Assembly (NCBI RefSeq): GCF_000234665.1
Contig: NC_018338.1
Location: forward strand, 846,084-910,083
Length of the DNA: 64,000 nt
Source: Leishmania mexicana MHOM/GT/2001/U1103
Taxonomy: Eukaryota; Euglenozoa; Kinetoplastea; Trypanosomatida; Trypanosomatidae
Direction of reading: 5' to 3'
The translations under genes were made by a program, and so were the position numbers. Of this stretch, positions 1 through 9,914 are shown piece after piece (position 1 is the stretch's first letter; every line of letters begins with the position of its first letter). Below the pieces are notes generated by a model that made no database searches, was not told the origin of the DNA, and saw only the letters and a list, made by a program, of their open reading frames with translations.

Positions 1-1
1 C

Positions 2-712
2 GCGCTGGTGCTGCTCGTCTTCTCTTACAAGCTCCACTACTCGGTTCAGGACAGCGGCGCCACCCCGTCGTTCCTGATGGCTGTCAGCCACTCTGGTGTG
101 CGCCGCACCTTTCAGTGCGACACCCTCACCGCACAGCAGATTCTGCAGCTGCGCCGCATCCAGTGCGCCCAGCTGCGGTGCATGCAGCTGCAGGTGGAGG
201 AGCGCGTGAAGGCGAATGAGAGCGAGAAGCTCAGTGCAGTGCTGAAGAGCGCCAACAGTGACTTTGGATTACCGGATAGTGCCATGAAGACGCCCTACCT
301 CATCCCTACAGTTCTGCAGCACGGCCTGAAGCTGCTCGTGAGCCGACTGAAGGGCTCGCCTTCTTACACGGCGCAGCGACGCGGCATCGCGGAGTTCCCG
401 CCTGGTACGCCGTACTGCAAGCTCGCTCACGGCGTGGAGCTGCCGCCGCCGGTGCTGCAGTCGGTGCTCATCCACAGCAACAACGGCCTCTCCGTGCTGC
501 AGCCGACAGCAGCGGCGGCAGCCGCCGCGGCCCCCTCGGCGACAGTCGGAGCAGCTACTGGTGCGGCGGAGCATAGCGATGTGGTGGCCGTCGCACTGGC
601 GGAAGCGCCCTCTGCAGGAGTGGAAAGTAAGTCGGAAAGCGAGGACGACGATGATAGCGACCGCAGCAGCGACTCTGCTGCACATGTGCCAACATTCAGC
701 TATGACATTTAG
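2..712 (+). CDS. C-terminal part of an unrecognised protein (5' truncated by window edge)
   Basis: The frame is open from the first bases of the window to a TAG at 710-712, giving about 236 residues of the C-terminus; the true start lies to the left. I do not recognise the family. Visible features are a Leu/Gln/Arg-rich helical stretch (about residues 45-85 of the visible part), a run of nine alanines, and a Ser/Asp/Glu-rich tail (SESEDDDDSDRSSDS) ending in FSYDI. GC-rich codon use matches the other genes, which supports real coding. The acidic tail and Ala run are typical of trypanosomatid low-complexity extensions and say nothing about function. It is the most upstream gene visible in the + strand cluster. 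Confidence 0.75.
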   Translation, partial: ALVLLVFSYKLHYSVQDSGATPSFLMAVSHSGVRRTFQCDTLTAQQILQLRRIQCAQLRCMQLQVEERVKANESEKLSAVLKSANSDFGLPDSAMKTPYLIPTVLQHGLKLLVSRLKGSPSYTAQRRGIAEFPPGTPYCKLAHGVELPPPVLQSVLIHSNNGLSVLQPTAAAAAAAAPSATVGAATGAAEHSDVVAVALAEAPSAGVESKSESEDDDDSDRSSDSAAHVPTFSYDI

Positions 713-1919
713 ATGTGCTCGAGAGTGATGGCGGGCCCGAGGCGTAGCCCTTGAAAGGGGGGAGCCCTTCGTGGTGTGATGGAGGCGCAAGCGGTATGCA
801 CAGAGAGCGGTAACTCGTGAGGGACTCACTTTCAAGGTCTGGCGTATGTGGGCCTCTTTTTATATTCGACCCCCTACTCCATGTGCCGCCGTCCCCCTTT
901 TCTTCTATTTTCCTGTTGGTCTTGAATGGCGCGACCGTGGGCATCCGCTCTGTGTTCTCTTCCCCCCTCCTTTCCTCTCCGCTCCTCGCCTCTCCTCTTT
1001 CTCGTCTGCACGCGTATTAGGTGTCGTTGTCTGCGTGGGTGGCGGTCACGTATTGAGCTAAGACTGTCTTCCTTTGTGTGGTCCTTTCCTTTGTTTTGTT
1101 TTTCTTTCCCGTTTCCCTTTCCACCTTTGTGTAATTTTGGCGTGTAGTACCCGACATGGTGATGAGGCCTTTTTGTTGTTGCTGCCCCCAGTGTGCGTGT
1201 ATGCGCGCGCGAGGGAGTTGTTGGTGTACTTGTTCTTTCCACCCCCTTTGCCCCCTCCCCCCTCCTTTTTGTTTTTGTTTGCTACGTCGCGCACCCACAC
1301 ACACGCACTCGTGTTTTCTTCTCTTCTTCCTTCTCCTATCCTATGCATTCAAGCTTTCCAGTCAGGGCATCAACGCGAAAAAAAAGTCGTTGCGCACGAA
1401 GGAGGGCGGGAGAGAGGAACCACGAAGACGACGACAAGCAGACATGGCGGCTCGTGAATAGTCTTGGGCGCTGTGCGGTTTGATCTCCTTCCTTCCAGCT
1501 CACCCGGACGTCTTCCTGTGTGTAAAGATATATATATGTACATGTATTTATACACGTATATATATATATCTATATATGTCGTTGTCGTTGTCGCTATGTG
1601 TGCCCGCTTCTGAGCATTACCAGTACATTCATGTTTAATTCATGTCGTCGTTGCTGTGGTGGTGGTGAAGATGAGTGGGTTTTGGGGTAGAGGCGGGAAG
1701 AGAAGGGAAGGGAGGAGAAAGGGGGAGGGCAGGGAGACAGGGGTAGGAGACAGCGTAGGCAAGACATAGAATGTGGGCAACTGCGGGTTGCCTCTGTTTT
1801 CCCTCCTTCCCTTCCCTTTGCTTCCTTCCTTCCTTCCCGACTTTTCCCCGCCACCATCATTTGATTACACCGCGGGTTCTCGAAGAGTATCCTAACATAA
1901 AGCAAATCATACCTCCACA

Positions 1920-1954
<35 letters not shown>

Positions 1955-2623
1955 CGAGAAGGAGAGAGACACGCCAGCTACAGCAACAGATCTTACTGTT
2001 TCACCGACTGGTAAAGTCTGCAGGCCGCGCCGTACTCTGCGCTCTGGGCTTCTCACAGGTGATGCAGAAAGGCAACGGAGAGGCGAGGTCAGCTTCCCGG
2101 GGTACAGTTCCTCACTAGCCTCGTGCTCTCCAAAGAGCGCCTACCACGAACATACCGTGAGATCGGGGAGAGGTTACGGGCATGATTGATGCGCGTGCGT
2201 GTCTTCCGTGATGCTGCTTTCTGTATTGCATCTTTTTGCCCCTCTCCCCTTCTATGATTCTCCTGTTTGCATCCAACACATGCAGTCTCATCCGCTAATC
2301 ACGGAGCTTTCTGTGTGCGTCGCTGCTGGCGGATTGTTGCACAAAGCTCACGCACCGTCCGTGTCTCCGTCTCCTCGCACGTTACCCGTGCTCAGGTTTG
2401 GAGACGTCCGCACTTGGGTGAATACCCCCCCTCCCCCACCGTTTCCACACATACGCACGCACGAACAAGTACTGCACCGCGACGGCGAAGAGCTTAGTGA
2501 GCTCATGAATAGCCAAGGGCTCTGGCAAGAAGGAAAGCAAAGGGGAAATTAGGGCATATCACGCGGCACACACACACGCACCGCAAACGCGCGAAAAAAC
2601 GACAACAAGCAAACAGCGGCAGC
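713..2623 (+). other. Intergenic spacer (3' UTR / 5' UTR), no gene seen
   Basis: This 1.9-kb spacer is alternately pyrimidine- and purine-rich. It contains an AT-rich microsatellite (about 1526-1580) and a 32-nt AC repeat (1921-1952). Open frames here are made of simple sequence (TH, PSFPSL and similar runs) and have no family features. A polypyrimidine stretch at about 2425-2450 followed by AG near 2468-2469 is a possible spliced-leader acceptor for the next gene. That would leave a 14-codon upstream ORF beginning at the ATG near 2505. Confidence 0.6.
1921..1952. repeat. (AC)16 microsatellite
   Basis: An uninterrupted dinucleotide repeat of 32 nt directly follows CTCCACAG. It is expected to be length-polymorphic and is a possible strain-typing locus. 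No other role is visible. Confidence 0.95.
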
Positions 2624-4021
2624 ATGGTCGGCACAAGCTACAAAAGTCGTCATGCCGACGAGGCGGTGGAGAAATCGGAAGGGAGCAGAAGTGGCGATGC
2701 CGCAGGTAGCAGCAGCAGCCGACGCCGGCAACAGCAGCAGCAGAAGCGAGAGCGCGATAGCTCGGCCCGAGCGACCAAGAACACCTTCGGGACACCGACC
2801 ATGCTTGGCATCCAGTACACCTCCGAGGAGGCGAGCAACATCTACAGCAAAGTTGGCACGCTCAACGGCTACACGTTTGAGGTGCCTCCAGTGAATCGAT
2901 TCCACAGCAAAACTGCAGAGGCGAAGTTCACCCAGCTCACCGGCAGCCTTAACCCGAAGTTCGAGGCCAGCCGCTTCGACCACCTGCGCGAGCGTCTCCA
3001 AGTGGCCGATAAGCGCGACAAGGACGGCCACTTGCAGGCGATCGCGATGCTGTACGCCGAGTTCCTCGGGAACAACTTTCTGAAGGCCACGAATATCAAC
3101 TACGCCGAAATGGAGCGCTGCTTCTACCCGAACTACGCACCCAAGTACGACACACTTTTGAAGTCGCTCGGGATGCCCAAGCCGCTGTGGTGGCGGCAGG
3201 GCATGTTTTCCTCGCTTGAGGACATCTCGCGTGTCCCGCTGGATCGCTGCAACGTGGAGAAGGAGACGTCGATGTCCTTCGAAGAGTGGTACTGCCTATT
3301 CTGGAACTACTACCAGCCCTTCAACACCCTCGCGTATCTGTGCATGGTCACGGCGCAGTCGATGGTGTACACGCGAGAGCTCGTTGACAGCGTGGCTGAC
3401 TACCTGGCCGAGCGACACGCCTTGATTACCGAGGCGAAGGCCAAAAGCGCACCAATCCTGTTCCTTGGCGCGCGCACGGGCAAGTTCGGCGCGCTGCTGA
3501 ACGCAACCAAGAAGCTGCCGGTCCAGGTCATTCACACGCACGAGAACCCCAACATGAACCCTTACCTGATGGTGATTCCGCAGAACAAGCAGGCCGAGTT
3601 CAAGCCAAACCCGATCGTCAAGATGAAGAATCAGGCAGCACTGGAGAAGTACGAACCGAGCATTGTGCTCTTCTCCGACATGATCATGAACAGCGATCCG
3701 ACGGCGCAGATCCGGCAGCAAGGCTCGGTGCGCGAGTACGTGTACTTTGGGGTGCCGGACAGCTACTGCGAGGGGCACGCGTGGGATACGTGGGGCTACT
3801 TCAAGTACCGTGAACGCGGCACCGATCACATTCCGGCGTACATGCGTGAGGGGTTTGGCAAGGTGAAGCTGCCGCACCTCTCGCGCTGGATGATCCACAA
3901 ACTGGACAGCGACATGCAGATGGGCAACGGTGCCGTGACAGCGTGGATCCGCACGCCGCTTCTGCCAGCGGCCAGCACGCGGTGGAGATGGCGCATGATG
4001 CGCCTCAGGCCATTTTTTTGA
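2624..4021 (+). CDS. Conserved-looking protein with possible SAM-methyltransferase-like core
   Basis: 465 residues from an ATG at 2624. The first ~58 residues are Gln/Arg/Ser-rich; an internal Met (2801, MLGIQYTS) marks where compact, globular-looking sequence begins and could be an alternative start. In the second half, APILFLGARTGKFGALLN (about residues 280-297) looks like methyltransferase motif I (hydrophobic strand, then a Gly-rich loop). It is followed by an acidic end of the next strand (VIHTHENPN) and a strand-like EPSIVLFSDMIMNSD. These fit a Rossmann-type methyltransferase fold, but substrate and activity cannot be read. The aromatic-rich middle (WWRQGMF, EEWYCLFWNYYQPF) is unlike standard small methyltransferases. 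The last ~20 residues are Arg/Trp-rich and may be poorly conserved. The coding assignment is firm; the fold assignment is a motif-based inference. Confidence 0.8.
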   Translation: MVGTSYKSRHADEAVEKSEGSRSGDAAGSSSSRRRQQQQQKRERDSSARATKNTFGTPTMLGIQYTSEEASNIYSKVGTLNGYTFEVPPVNRFHSKTAEAKFTQLTGSLNPKFEASRFDHLRERLQVADKRDKDGHLQAIAMLYAEFLGNNFLKATNINYAEMERCFYPNYAPKYDTLLKSLGMPKPLWWRQGMFSSLEDISRVPLDRCNVEKETSMSFEEWYCLFWNYYQPFNTLAYLCMVTAQSMVYTRELVDSVADYLAERHALITEAKAKSAPILFLGARTGKFGALLNATKKLPVQVIHTHENPNMNPYLMVIPQNKQAEFKPNPIVKMKNQAALEKYEPSIVLFSDMIMNSDPTAQIRQQGSVREYVYFGVPDSYCEGHAWDTWGYFKYRERGTDHIPAYMREGFGKVKLPHLSRWMIHKLDSDMQMGNGAVTAWIRTPLLPAASTRWRWRMMRLRPFF

Positions 4022-4895
4022 CAGGCGGTCCGAGTGCACGGGTACTCCCTCTGGCTTGGAATGTGTGGGAGGGGGGAGAGGGTTGGAGGGTCGCGGGAGA
4101 TGGCGAAGCCGGCGATGTGCCACACACAGGTGAGTTGAGGCCTCTTTTGCCTTTTCCCCCAGCACATACATACAGGCATATTCGCATGTGGACGTGTTTG
4201 GGCTGCTTCCCAAGCTGCTCGCCGACTTGCCAAAACGCATCGTAACACGTGAGTGTGCGTCTCCCCCCTCCCTTCATCCTTCGCCTGCCGTCCAGCTGGA
4301 AGGATGGACGAGACCAATGTGGAAGAGCAGACCGAGAAGGCGTCGGCTCTTGTTGCGTGGGGAAGGGAAGGGTGCACGCTGACTTCGGCGAGCTTCTGCC
4401 TTCGCTGCGAGTGTTCACATCTCTGGTAAGGTACGCCAACAACCATCAACTGGAGGGAGAATAGTGAAAAAAAAATGCGCAAGATCACGACGGCTCGAAG
4501 GTGCGCTGGGGTGCATTGTTTTCGAGGGCTTTAGGTGTTTCTCGCTGCCATCATCTTTGGGCGGCGCTGCTACCAAGAGGGACTCTCGGGCTTGATGGAG
4601 ACACCCCGTCTCCCGCCGCATTGCACAACAACCTCTCTTCTATTCCACTTTTTTCTTCCTTTCACCACCCCGCTCTCACGTTACCCGTATTCTCTATTAC
4701 ACGACTGCCTCACTAATTCCTTTCCGCGGACCGCGAGCCGCGTTTACGCGTCGCTGCTGCGCTACACTTCACAAACGCAAGAAGACGACATAGGCGGCAC
4801 CTTCCCCCCTTCACCTCTGGCTTGCGCGTGCGTGGAGAGCGCAAGAGCAGAAAAGACGTAAAAAGAAAGTACGATTGCATGTGTCTGCGCTACCA
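4022..4895 (+). other. Intergenic spacer with polypyrimidine tract before the large gene
   Basis: No gene seen. There is a run of nine A at about 4466-4474. A long pyrimidine-rich tract at about 4630-4730 is followed by AG at 4736-4737, a good spliced-leader acceptor candidate. The first ATG after it (4879) is out of frame with the main gene and opens a 43-codon upstream ORF ending at 5010. Confidence 0.6.
4736..4737 (+). promoter_or_regulatory. Candidate spliced-leader acceptor AG for the 4896-9440 gene
   Basis: First AG after about 100 nt of pyrimidine-rich sequence (4630-4730). The predicted 5' UTR is about 160 nt and carries one out-of-frame upstream ATG. Further AGs near 4835 could also be used. 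Confidence 0.45.
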
Positions 4896-7800
4896 ATGCG
4901 CACAGATCAGGGCGGCCGCCCAGTGTGCATGCTGGTCTTCGCACTTTCCGCGGACGTTGCAGCGCTGCGTCGCGCTGTCGCCGCTGTGGCGGGGCCAGCA
5001 ACGTCGATGAACTACGCTGACGAGCCCCACAGCGAAGATGGAGGAGCTGCTGAACAGACAAGCGTAGCAGCGGGCGCCACTCGAGGCGTACTCAGTGATG
5101 ACGCGTGGGTGTTTGCTTCCGTTTCAGGCTCATGTAGCTTGCTTGCCACGCCAGACTCGCCGAGCCACCTCCCGCCCGCCGGGTATCAGGCGGCGGCGCG
5201 CGAGATGCGGCAATGGCAGTGCCTGCTGAGCCTAGTGCGCTTACCTCACCTGCATGCAGGTATCTCATGCAACAGCGGCCCTGCAGCTCGCGAGAGACAG
5301 GCAAACGGTGCGACTTCCAGGGCGCGCACAAGTGTGGCGGCAACAGAAACTGTGGACGAGTCGGTTTCTTGCGAGCAACACGTTGATACGGTCTCTAGTG
5401 CCGAAGGCACTGAGCACTCATACCTACTGTGGGCACACGTTCCACACACTGCTTTAGGTGCCGAGTTTGCGGAGTTTGATGCCAGTCGCTCTCGGGGCTG
5501 CGCTGCACGTGGCGGCATCGCCGCAGATGTCTCTCCCCCTGCAGGGCATCATCTGCTGTGCATCGACGTTGGCGGCATCTACCTGGCGAGCTCACGGACA
5601 CACCCTGCGGCAGGGCGCACACAGAGTGTACCGCCGCAGCCCGCAGACGCACCCGCGATGAAGACAGCAAAGAGGTCAGAGCGTGCCTCGAGGAGGCGGA
5701 ACGCGGCGCGCGTTAGACACGTCCGTGCTCAAACAGAACAGAGATCATCGCTCGATGCACGTCAAAACAACGCCAAGGCCATCAGCGAAGAGAGGGAAGC
5801 TGAGGCGCTCCAGAGCCTATGGCGCCTGCTGCAACAGCGCTTTGCGACTGCAACACGCTCTTGTCCGTTCAGGACGGACGCCGCTGCCACAGCGCTTCCG
5901 CTGATGCTCACGGAGGTATGGGTAATACCCCTGCTGACTGCGGAGCGCGACAGCGAAGAGCCCTTGCGCAGTGCAGCTCTGGGCATCGCCGCCTTTCCAC
6001 TGCTTGTGCAGGACAAGCATCACCGCAACTCCGCTGATTGTGCCACCGTGGACGGTGACGGCGTGCAAGTCTTCCGCCTAGCGCGCCATCCCCCAGCCCA
6101 CGTGCTTCGCCTCGCTGTAGATGACGGCGCGCATTCAACTGACCCGCCGTCTTCTACCATGTGTCAGGCGGCCGCGCTTCGGTCGCGAAAGAGGCTCCGT
6201 GACAGCGCGGCGGGGCGACAAGATGAGGCAGAGGGGAGTCAGTGGCTGGCCGCACACGCCACACCTCTATCGCCGGACGCCGTGTTTCTGCACTCTTGCT
6301 ACGACGGCGGAGGCGCCGACTCCGCGGCACCGGAGATGTCCGCTCTGCGACTTCGGATACTGGAGCGCGACTTCCTGCTTCGCAGCTGTTACTTCTCGGA
6401 GTGGTGCTGCATCGCTGACTTTGACATCACAAGTGACTTTGCCAGTCCACGTCTGGGCAACTGGACAAGGAGTGCAACGGCTTACCACGCCTTCTACAGT
6501 GTGCTGCGGCGGTGTGTGCTGGCTGAGGACGCGCTTGTGCAGCACTCGATAGAGAGGGAGGCAGGAAAGTGGGTCGCGTCGTGCGGATCACTCTCTGGCG
6601 CTGACGTCACGAGCATCTCCGGAGCAGCCGCGCTGCCGCGCAGCCCCACCGAGGCCCTCTTCAAGGAGAGCGCCCTTGAGGGGAGCAGCGCGGACGACTC
6701 AGGCGCTCGCGGGAGTGAGCAGGTGTGGCCTATAGAGGAGCTGTGGGACCTGTGGGTGCGACTGGGGTGGACCCCTCCATTGACGTGGCCGCGTGTGCGT
6801 GTGTGCCTGCGACTCACTGAGGGTCTTGACCTAGGCAACGTGGGCCAGCGCTCTGTTTGGGAGCTGTCACCGCGCGCTCTTTTGGCACTCCTGTCACGGG
6901 TGGCGACAGCAGTGAACGCGGCATACATTGAAGCGAAGCAGCTGCAGCCGACTCATGGCCCTCGAGGAGATGGTGTGACTGCGGAGGTCGAGAGCGATGA
7001 CGATGCCGCCGGCGCAGACCTCGACCGGGTGAGTGACATGGGCTGTGCGCACAGCTGCCAGGAGAGCATACCGTCTTCTTCGGCTGCTCGATGTGAGTCG
7101 TTGGTGCAGATGCAACGGCTGCTTGAGTTTCAGACAGCACTCTCCGTTGCCCCAGAACCTGTCACCGGCCCAGCGTTGGCGGATCTGTCCGATTTGGCCG
7201 TAGCGGCTCCCTGCGTCCCCACCATCAACTCGTGCACCAGCAGTGCATCCGGGGACGCTGCTGGGGGCTCTCTTGTTCTCAGCGTCGCCGCACGTGACCT
7301 TGCCGCGGACATTGCCGCCACCACGGTGCTTTCTACCTCGCATCCTGTCGCGTCCCCGGCAGGCAGTGTTGCTGATGTCGTGGCGTTAACCGTGACATGG
7401 CTTCGTGGTGTGCTCGAGTCCCCAGCGTTGCTCATTCTTCCGCTCGGTGTGTCTGGACATGTGAATGAGAGAGAGAGGGCCGATGACTCTTCGGGCGGCG
7501 CTGGCGCGTATTCTTCCTGCAGGATCGCCGCGGACAAGGAGGCGGCGTTGCTTACTGCACTGCTCGCGCGTCGATCGCCATTTCAGCCAGAGAAGTTGCT
7601 TCGGGGGGAACTGGATGTTTCTTCGGCTTCGCATTCTCCGCAGATCCCTCCCCCATTCTCGCTGCCCGCCGCCGAGATGTACTGCGAAACCGCCGATGTG
7701 GCAGAGCTGCGCTGGTGCTCCCCACAAGCGACCACGGCGACGGCGACCACCACGGCGTATCGCGAAACGCTCTCCTCCGCCGCTTTTCAGAACCCTACGC

Positions 7801-9440
7801 TGTGGTTGGGCAGTTCGGTATCTTCGACTGCGTCCTGTTGCGCCCTCGCTTGTGTTGAAGTGGCGCGACTGGCACGCACGGAGACGGCCGACGAGACTGT
7901 CAATGTGTACCGTACATCGCACCAGCAGCTCAACGCCACAAACCCATTGGCTGCATTTCTGTACACGCGTTTCGCTGCATATCTTCAAGAGCAAGGCGTC
8001 GTGACTGTTGCGTCACCATCGGGAGAGGGGAGCAGTGAGGGAGAAGCGCAAGATCTTGGAAGAGAGTATGAGCACATACCACGTGATGCCTGCCCGGCAC
8101 GACGCTCGGCTGTGACAATGCCCTCTTCATTCCACCACCTCATGGTGCGGGATGGAGGTTATACTCAGGGCGGAGCGGCAGCCGTGTCTTTGCCCGAGGA
8201 TGGCGGCTGCCTCAAAGACAAGAGTGGACCCTCAGGGGATGGCGATGCAGTCGAGTCACTATTGGCGGAGGCTGTGGTGCGCGTCGTTCAGCAGAACAAG
8301 TCCGTGGTACGGCGCATACTAGCTCTTATTCAGTCCTACAGTGGCGTCATCGCCGCAGCCACGGCAGAGGGCAATGGCGGTGCACGATGTGTCTCCAGCG
8401 CGGACGAGGCAGCGACGATAAAGAGCAGTGACACTCAGCCAAACGACGCCGTTGTGCAGGACTTATGGCGCTGTCTCGCACCGGAGGTAAATACTGCCAT
8501 TTCTGTGGATGATGCGGCCAGTCAGGTGACGTCGTGCGCCAAAGCGATGGCGCGGCGCCTGGTACAGGCGTTTTGGGAAAACGTCGCTGCAACCGTCCGC
8601 CTACACCTGCGCAATCGGCTGGGTGCGTTTTCAGGCAGTGAGGAGGGTGCAACCAGCGATTCGGATGAGGAGGAGTCGGCCGGGGGGTCCGCATCACCAC
8701 CGGCAAGGCAGGCCGGCGCGGCCTATTCGCCAGCGGAAGCGGCGACACCGACATCTGCAGTGAGGCAACACAGTTTCGCCGCCAAAGAGAGCGGAGCGGA
8801 ACCGAAGACGGCGAAGTCGAGCGCGTCGTTGCCTTCGTCCTCTGAACAGGGACGTGCTTCTCCGGGCTTCCCCTTGCTTCCCTCTGCGTCGCTGTCGCAC
8901 CAGCTTCCCTCACCGAACCCTGTCGGGCAATCTCCTGGAGCGTTGAGTCAGGCGGTTCGTGCACTGGACGGGGCCCAGGCGATGGCGCTGTACATGCAAC
9001 ACATTCTGGGGTGCTCCAACGCCGCCGGCCACCGGCATGGTCAAGCCCGACTTGGCGGCTGCACTTTGCTCAGCTGCGCAACGGAGGCGCCTGGGAGAGC
9101 ACCGCCCACCACGGCGGACACTGCAGCACCGCCCACCCACCCTCAACAGCCTAACCACTGGCTTCACCACGCACTCTTTCTTTTGAGCTACGGGCTCGCG
9201 TGTCCTGCTGATGAGCTGTTGATGTCCAGTGCTACAGCATCCACCCCAGCATACGCCTCCGCAACGAGATGCCACTCTGTGGGCTCATACCAAGAAGCAG
9301 ACGAACTCGCACTACCGCCACCCCCTGCGCTGGCGGCGTTTCGCGCCCTACGTTGCGGGAAGCTTTCGCTCGATGGGTGTATTGGCGAGGCACTGGAAGT
9401 GTACGTGCAGCGGTGGACGCTCAGCATACAGGCCCAGTGA
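4896..9440 (+). CDS. Very large unrecognised protein (1514 residues)
   Basis: Open for more than 4.5 kb with coding-like composition, so it is real, but I recognise no domain. The first in-frame ATG is 4896; a second at 5007 (MNYADEPHSEDGG) is an equally plausible start because an out-of-frame upstream ORF (4879-5010) ends in an ATGA overlap exactly there. Visible elements are compact hydrophobic stretches that look folded (about residues 180-230, 330-380 and 475-530, 610-680), long Ser/Ala/Glu-rich linkers, an acidic Ser-rich segment (SDSDEEESAGGS, about residue 1250), and a final folded-looking piece near 1415-1440 (HWLHHALFLLSYGLACPADE) followed by a C-terminal helix. There is no signal peptide, convincing membrane segment, P-loop or kinase motif. 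The mix of conserved islands and disordered linkers suggests a scaffold or trafficking protein, but that is a guess. Profile-profile comparison of the islands is the informative test. Confidence 0.8.
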   Translation: MRTDQGGRPVCMLVFALSADVAALRRAVAAVAGPATSMNYADEPHSEDGGAAEQTSVAAGATRGVLSDDAWVFASVSGSCSLLATPDSPSHLPPAGYQAAAREMRQWQCLLSLVRLPHLHAGISCNSGPAARERQANGATSRARTSVAATETVDESVSCEQHVDTVSSAEGTEHSYLLWAHVPHTALGAEFAEFDASRSRGCAARGGIAADVSPPAGHHLLCIDVGGIYLASSRTHPAAGRTQSVPPQPADAPAMKTAKRSERASRRRNAARVRHVRAQTEQRSSLDARQNNAKAISEEREAEALQSLWRLLQQRFATATRSCPFRTDAAATALPLMLTEVWVIPLLTAERDSEEPLRSAALGIAAFPLLVQDKHHRNSADCATVDGDGVQVFRLARHPPAHVLRLAVDDGAHSTDPPSSTMCQAAALRSRKRLRDSAAGRQDEAEGSQWLAAHATPLSPDAVFLHSCYDGGGADSAAPEMSALRLRILERDFLLRSCYFSEWCCIADFDITSDFASPRLGNWTRSATAYHAFYSVLRRCVLAEDALVQHSIEREAGKWVASCGSLSGADVTSISGAAALPRSPTEALFKESALEGSSADDSGARGSEQVWPIEELWDLWVRLGWTPPLTWPRVRVCLRLTEGLDLGNVGQRSVWELSPRALLALLSRVATAVNAAYIEAKQLQPTHGPRGDGVTAEVESDDDAAGADLDRVSDMGCAHSCQESIPSSSAARCESLVQMQRLLEFQTALSVAPEPVTGPALADLSDLAVAAPCVPTINSCTSSASGDAAGGSLVLSVAARDLAADIAATTVLSTSHPVASPAGSVADVVALTVTWLRGVLESPALLILPLGVSGHVNERERADDSSGGAGAYSSCRIAADKEAALLTALLARRSPFQPEKLLRGELDVSSASHSPQIPPPFSLPAAEMYCETADVAELRWCSPQATTATATTTAYRETLSSAAFQNPTLWLGSSVSSTASCCALACVEVARLARTETADETVNVYRTSHQQLNATNPLAAFLYTRFAAYLQEQGVVTVASPSGEGSSEGEAQDLGREYEHIPRDACPARRSAVTMPSSFHHLMVRDGGYTQGGAAAVSLPEDGGCLKDKSGPSGDGDAVESLLAEAVVRVVQQNKSVVRRILALIQSYSGVIAAATAEGNGGARCVSSADEAATIKSSDTQPNDAVVQDLWRCLAPEVNTAISVDDAASQVTSCAKAMARRLVQAFWENVAATVRLHLRNRLGAFSGSEEGATSDSDEEESAGGSASPPARQAGAAYSPAEAATPTSAVRQHSFAAKESGAEPKTAKSSASLPSSSEQGRASPGFPLLPSASLSHQLPSPNPVGQSPGALSQAVRALDGAQAMALYMQHILGCSNAAGHRHGQARLGGCTLLSCATEAPGRAPPTTADTAAPPTHPQQPNHWLHHALFLLSYGLACPADELLMSSATASTPAYASATRCHSVGSYQEADELALPPPPALAAFRALRCGKLSLDGCIGEALEVYVQRWTLSIQAQ

Positions 9441-9914
9441 GCTGTGCGACAGATTTTTTTATTCCTTCTCTTCCCTCTGTTGTGTATCCCAAAGAAGCAC
9501 ATGCACGCCCATGCGGAAGCGTCAGACGCTTTTCTTTTCTTGGACTCTCTGTCACTGCTTTACTGCTGTTGATCTGCTACACAGATGTACTCTTGCTTGG
9601 TACTCTGCTCTCTACGATCAGAAAAAAAACATGGAAAAGACACACACACACACACACATACATACACGCGCGCAGACAGTCTGGTCGCGCCTCGGTGTGC
9701 CCGCCCGTCTCTCCGTCGACAGCTATTACACACTCGCACGTGAAGAGAGAACTTCATCTCTGCTATACTCGTTGCCATCTTCTCCCTCTCCCCCTCTCTT
9801 GCACTGCCGTTGCACAGCGCCGTTTTCCGTCCAGGCTCGTCGTAGAGCTTCCACGAGAGAAACGGGTCGGACAAAGAGGTCCGCGCCACCTCCATCATCG
9901 TTTTCACGGCGTCC
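9441..9914 (+). other. Short intergenic spacer
   Basis: 474 nt, no gene seen. It contains a (CA)n tract (about 9640-9658) and a C/T tract (9777-9800) that precedes the AG at 9816-9817, with no ATG until the next start at 9915. Confidence 0.65.
9816..9817 (+). promoter_or_regulatory. Candidate spliced-leader acceptor AG
   Basis: It follows the tract TCTCCCTCTCCCCCTCTCTT at about 9781-9800. The next ATG downstream is the proposed start at 9915, giving a 5' UTR of about 97 nt without upstream ATGs. Confidence 0.6.

Noticed and set aside
3296..4240. 314-codon open frame on the - strand
   Set aside because: Mostly antisense of the methyltransferase-like gene, extending into spacer; no domain.
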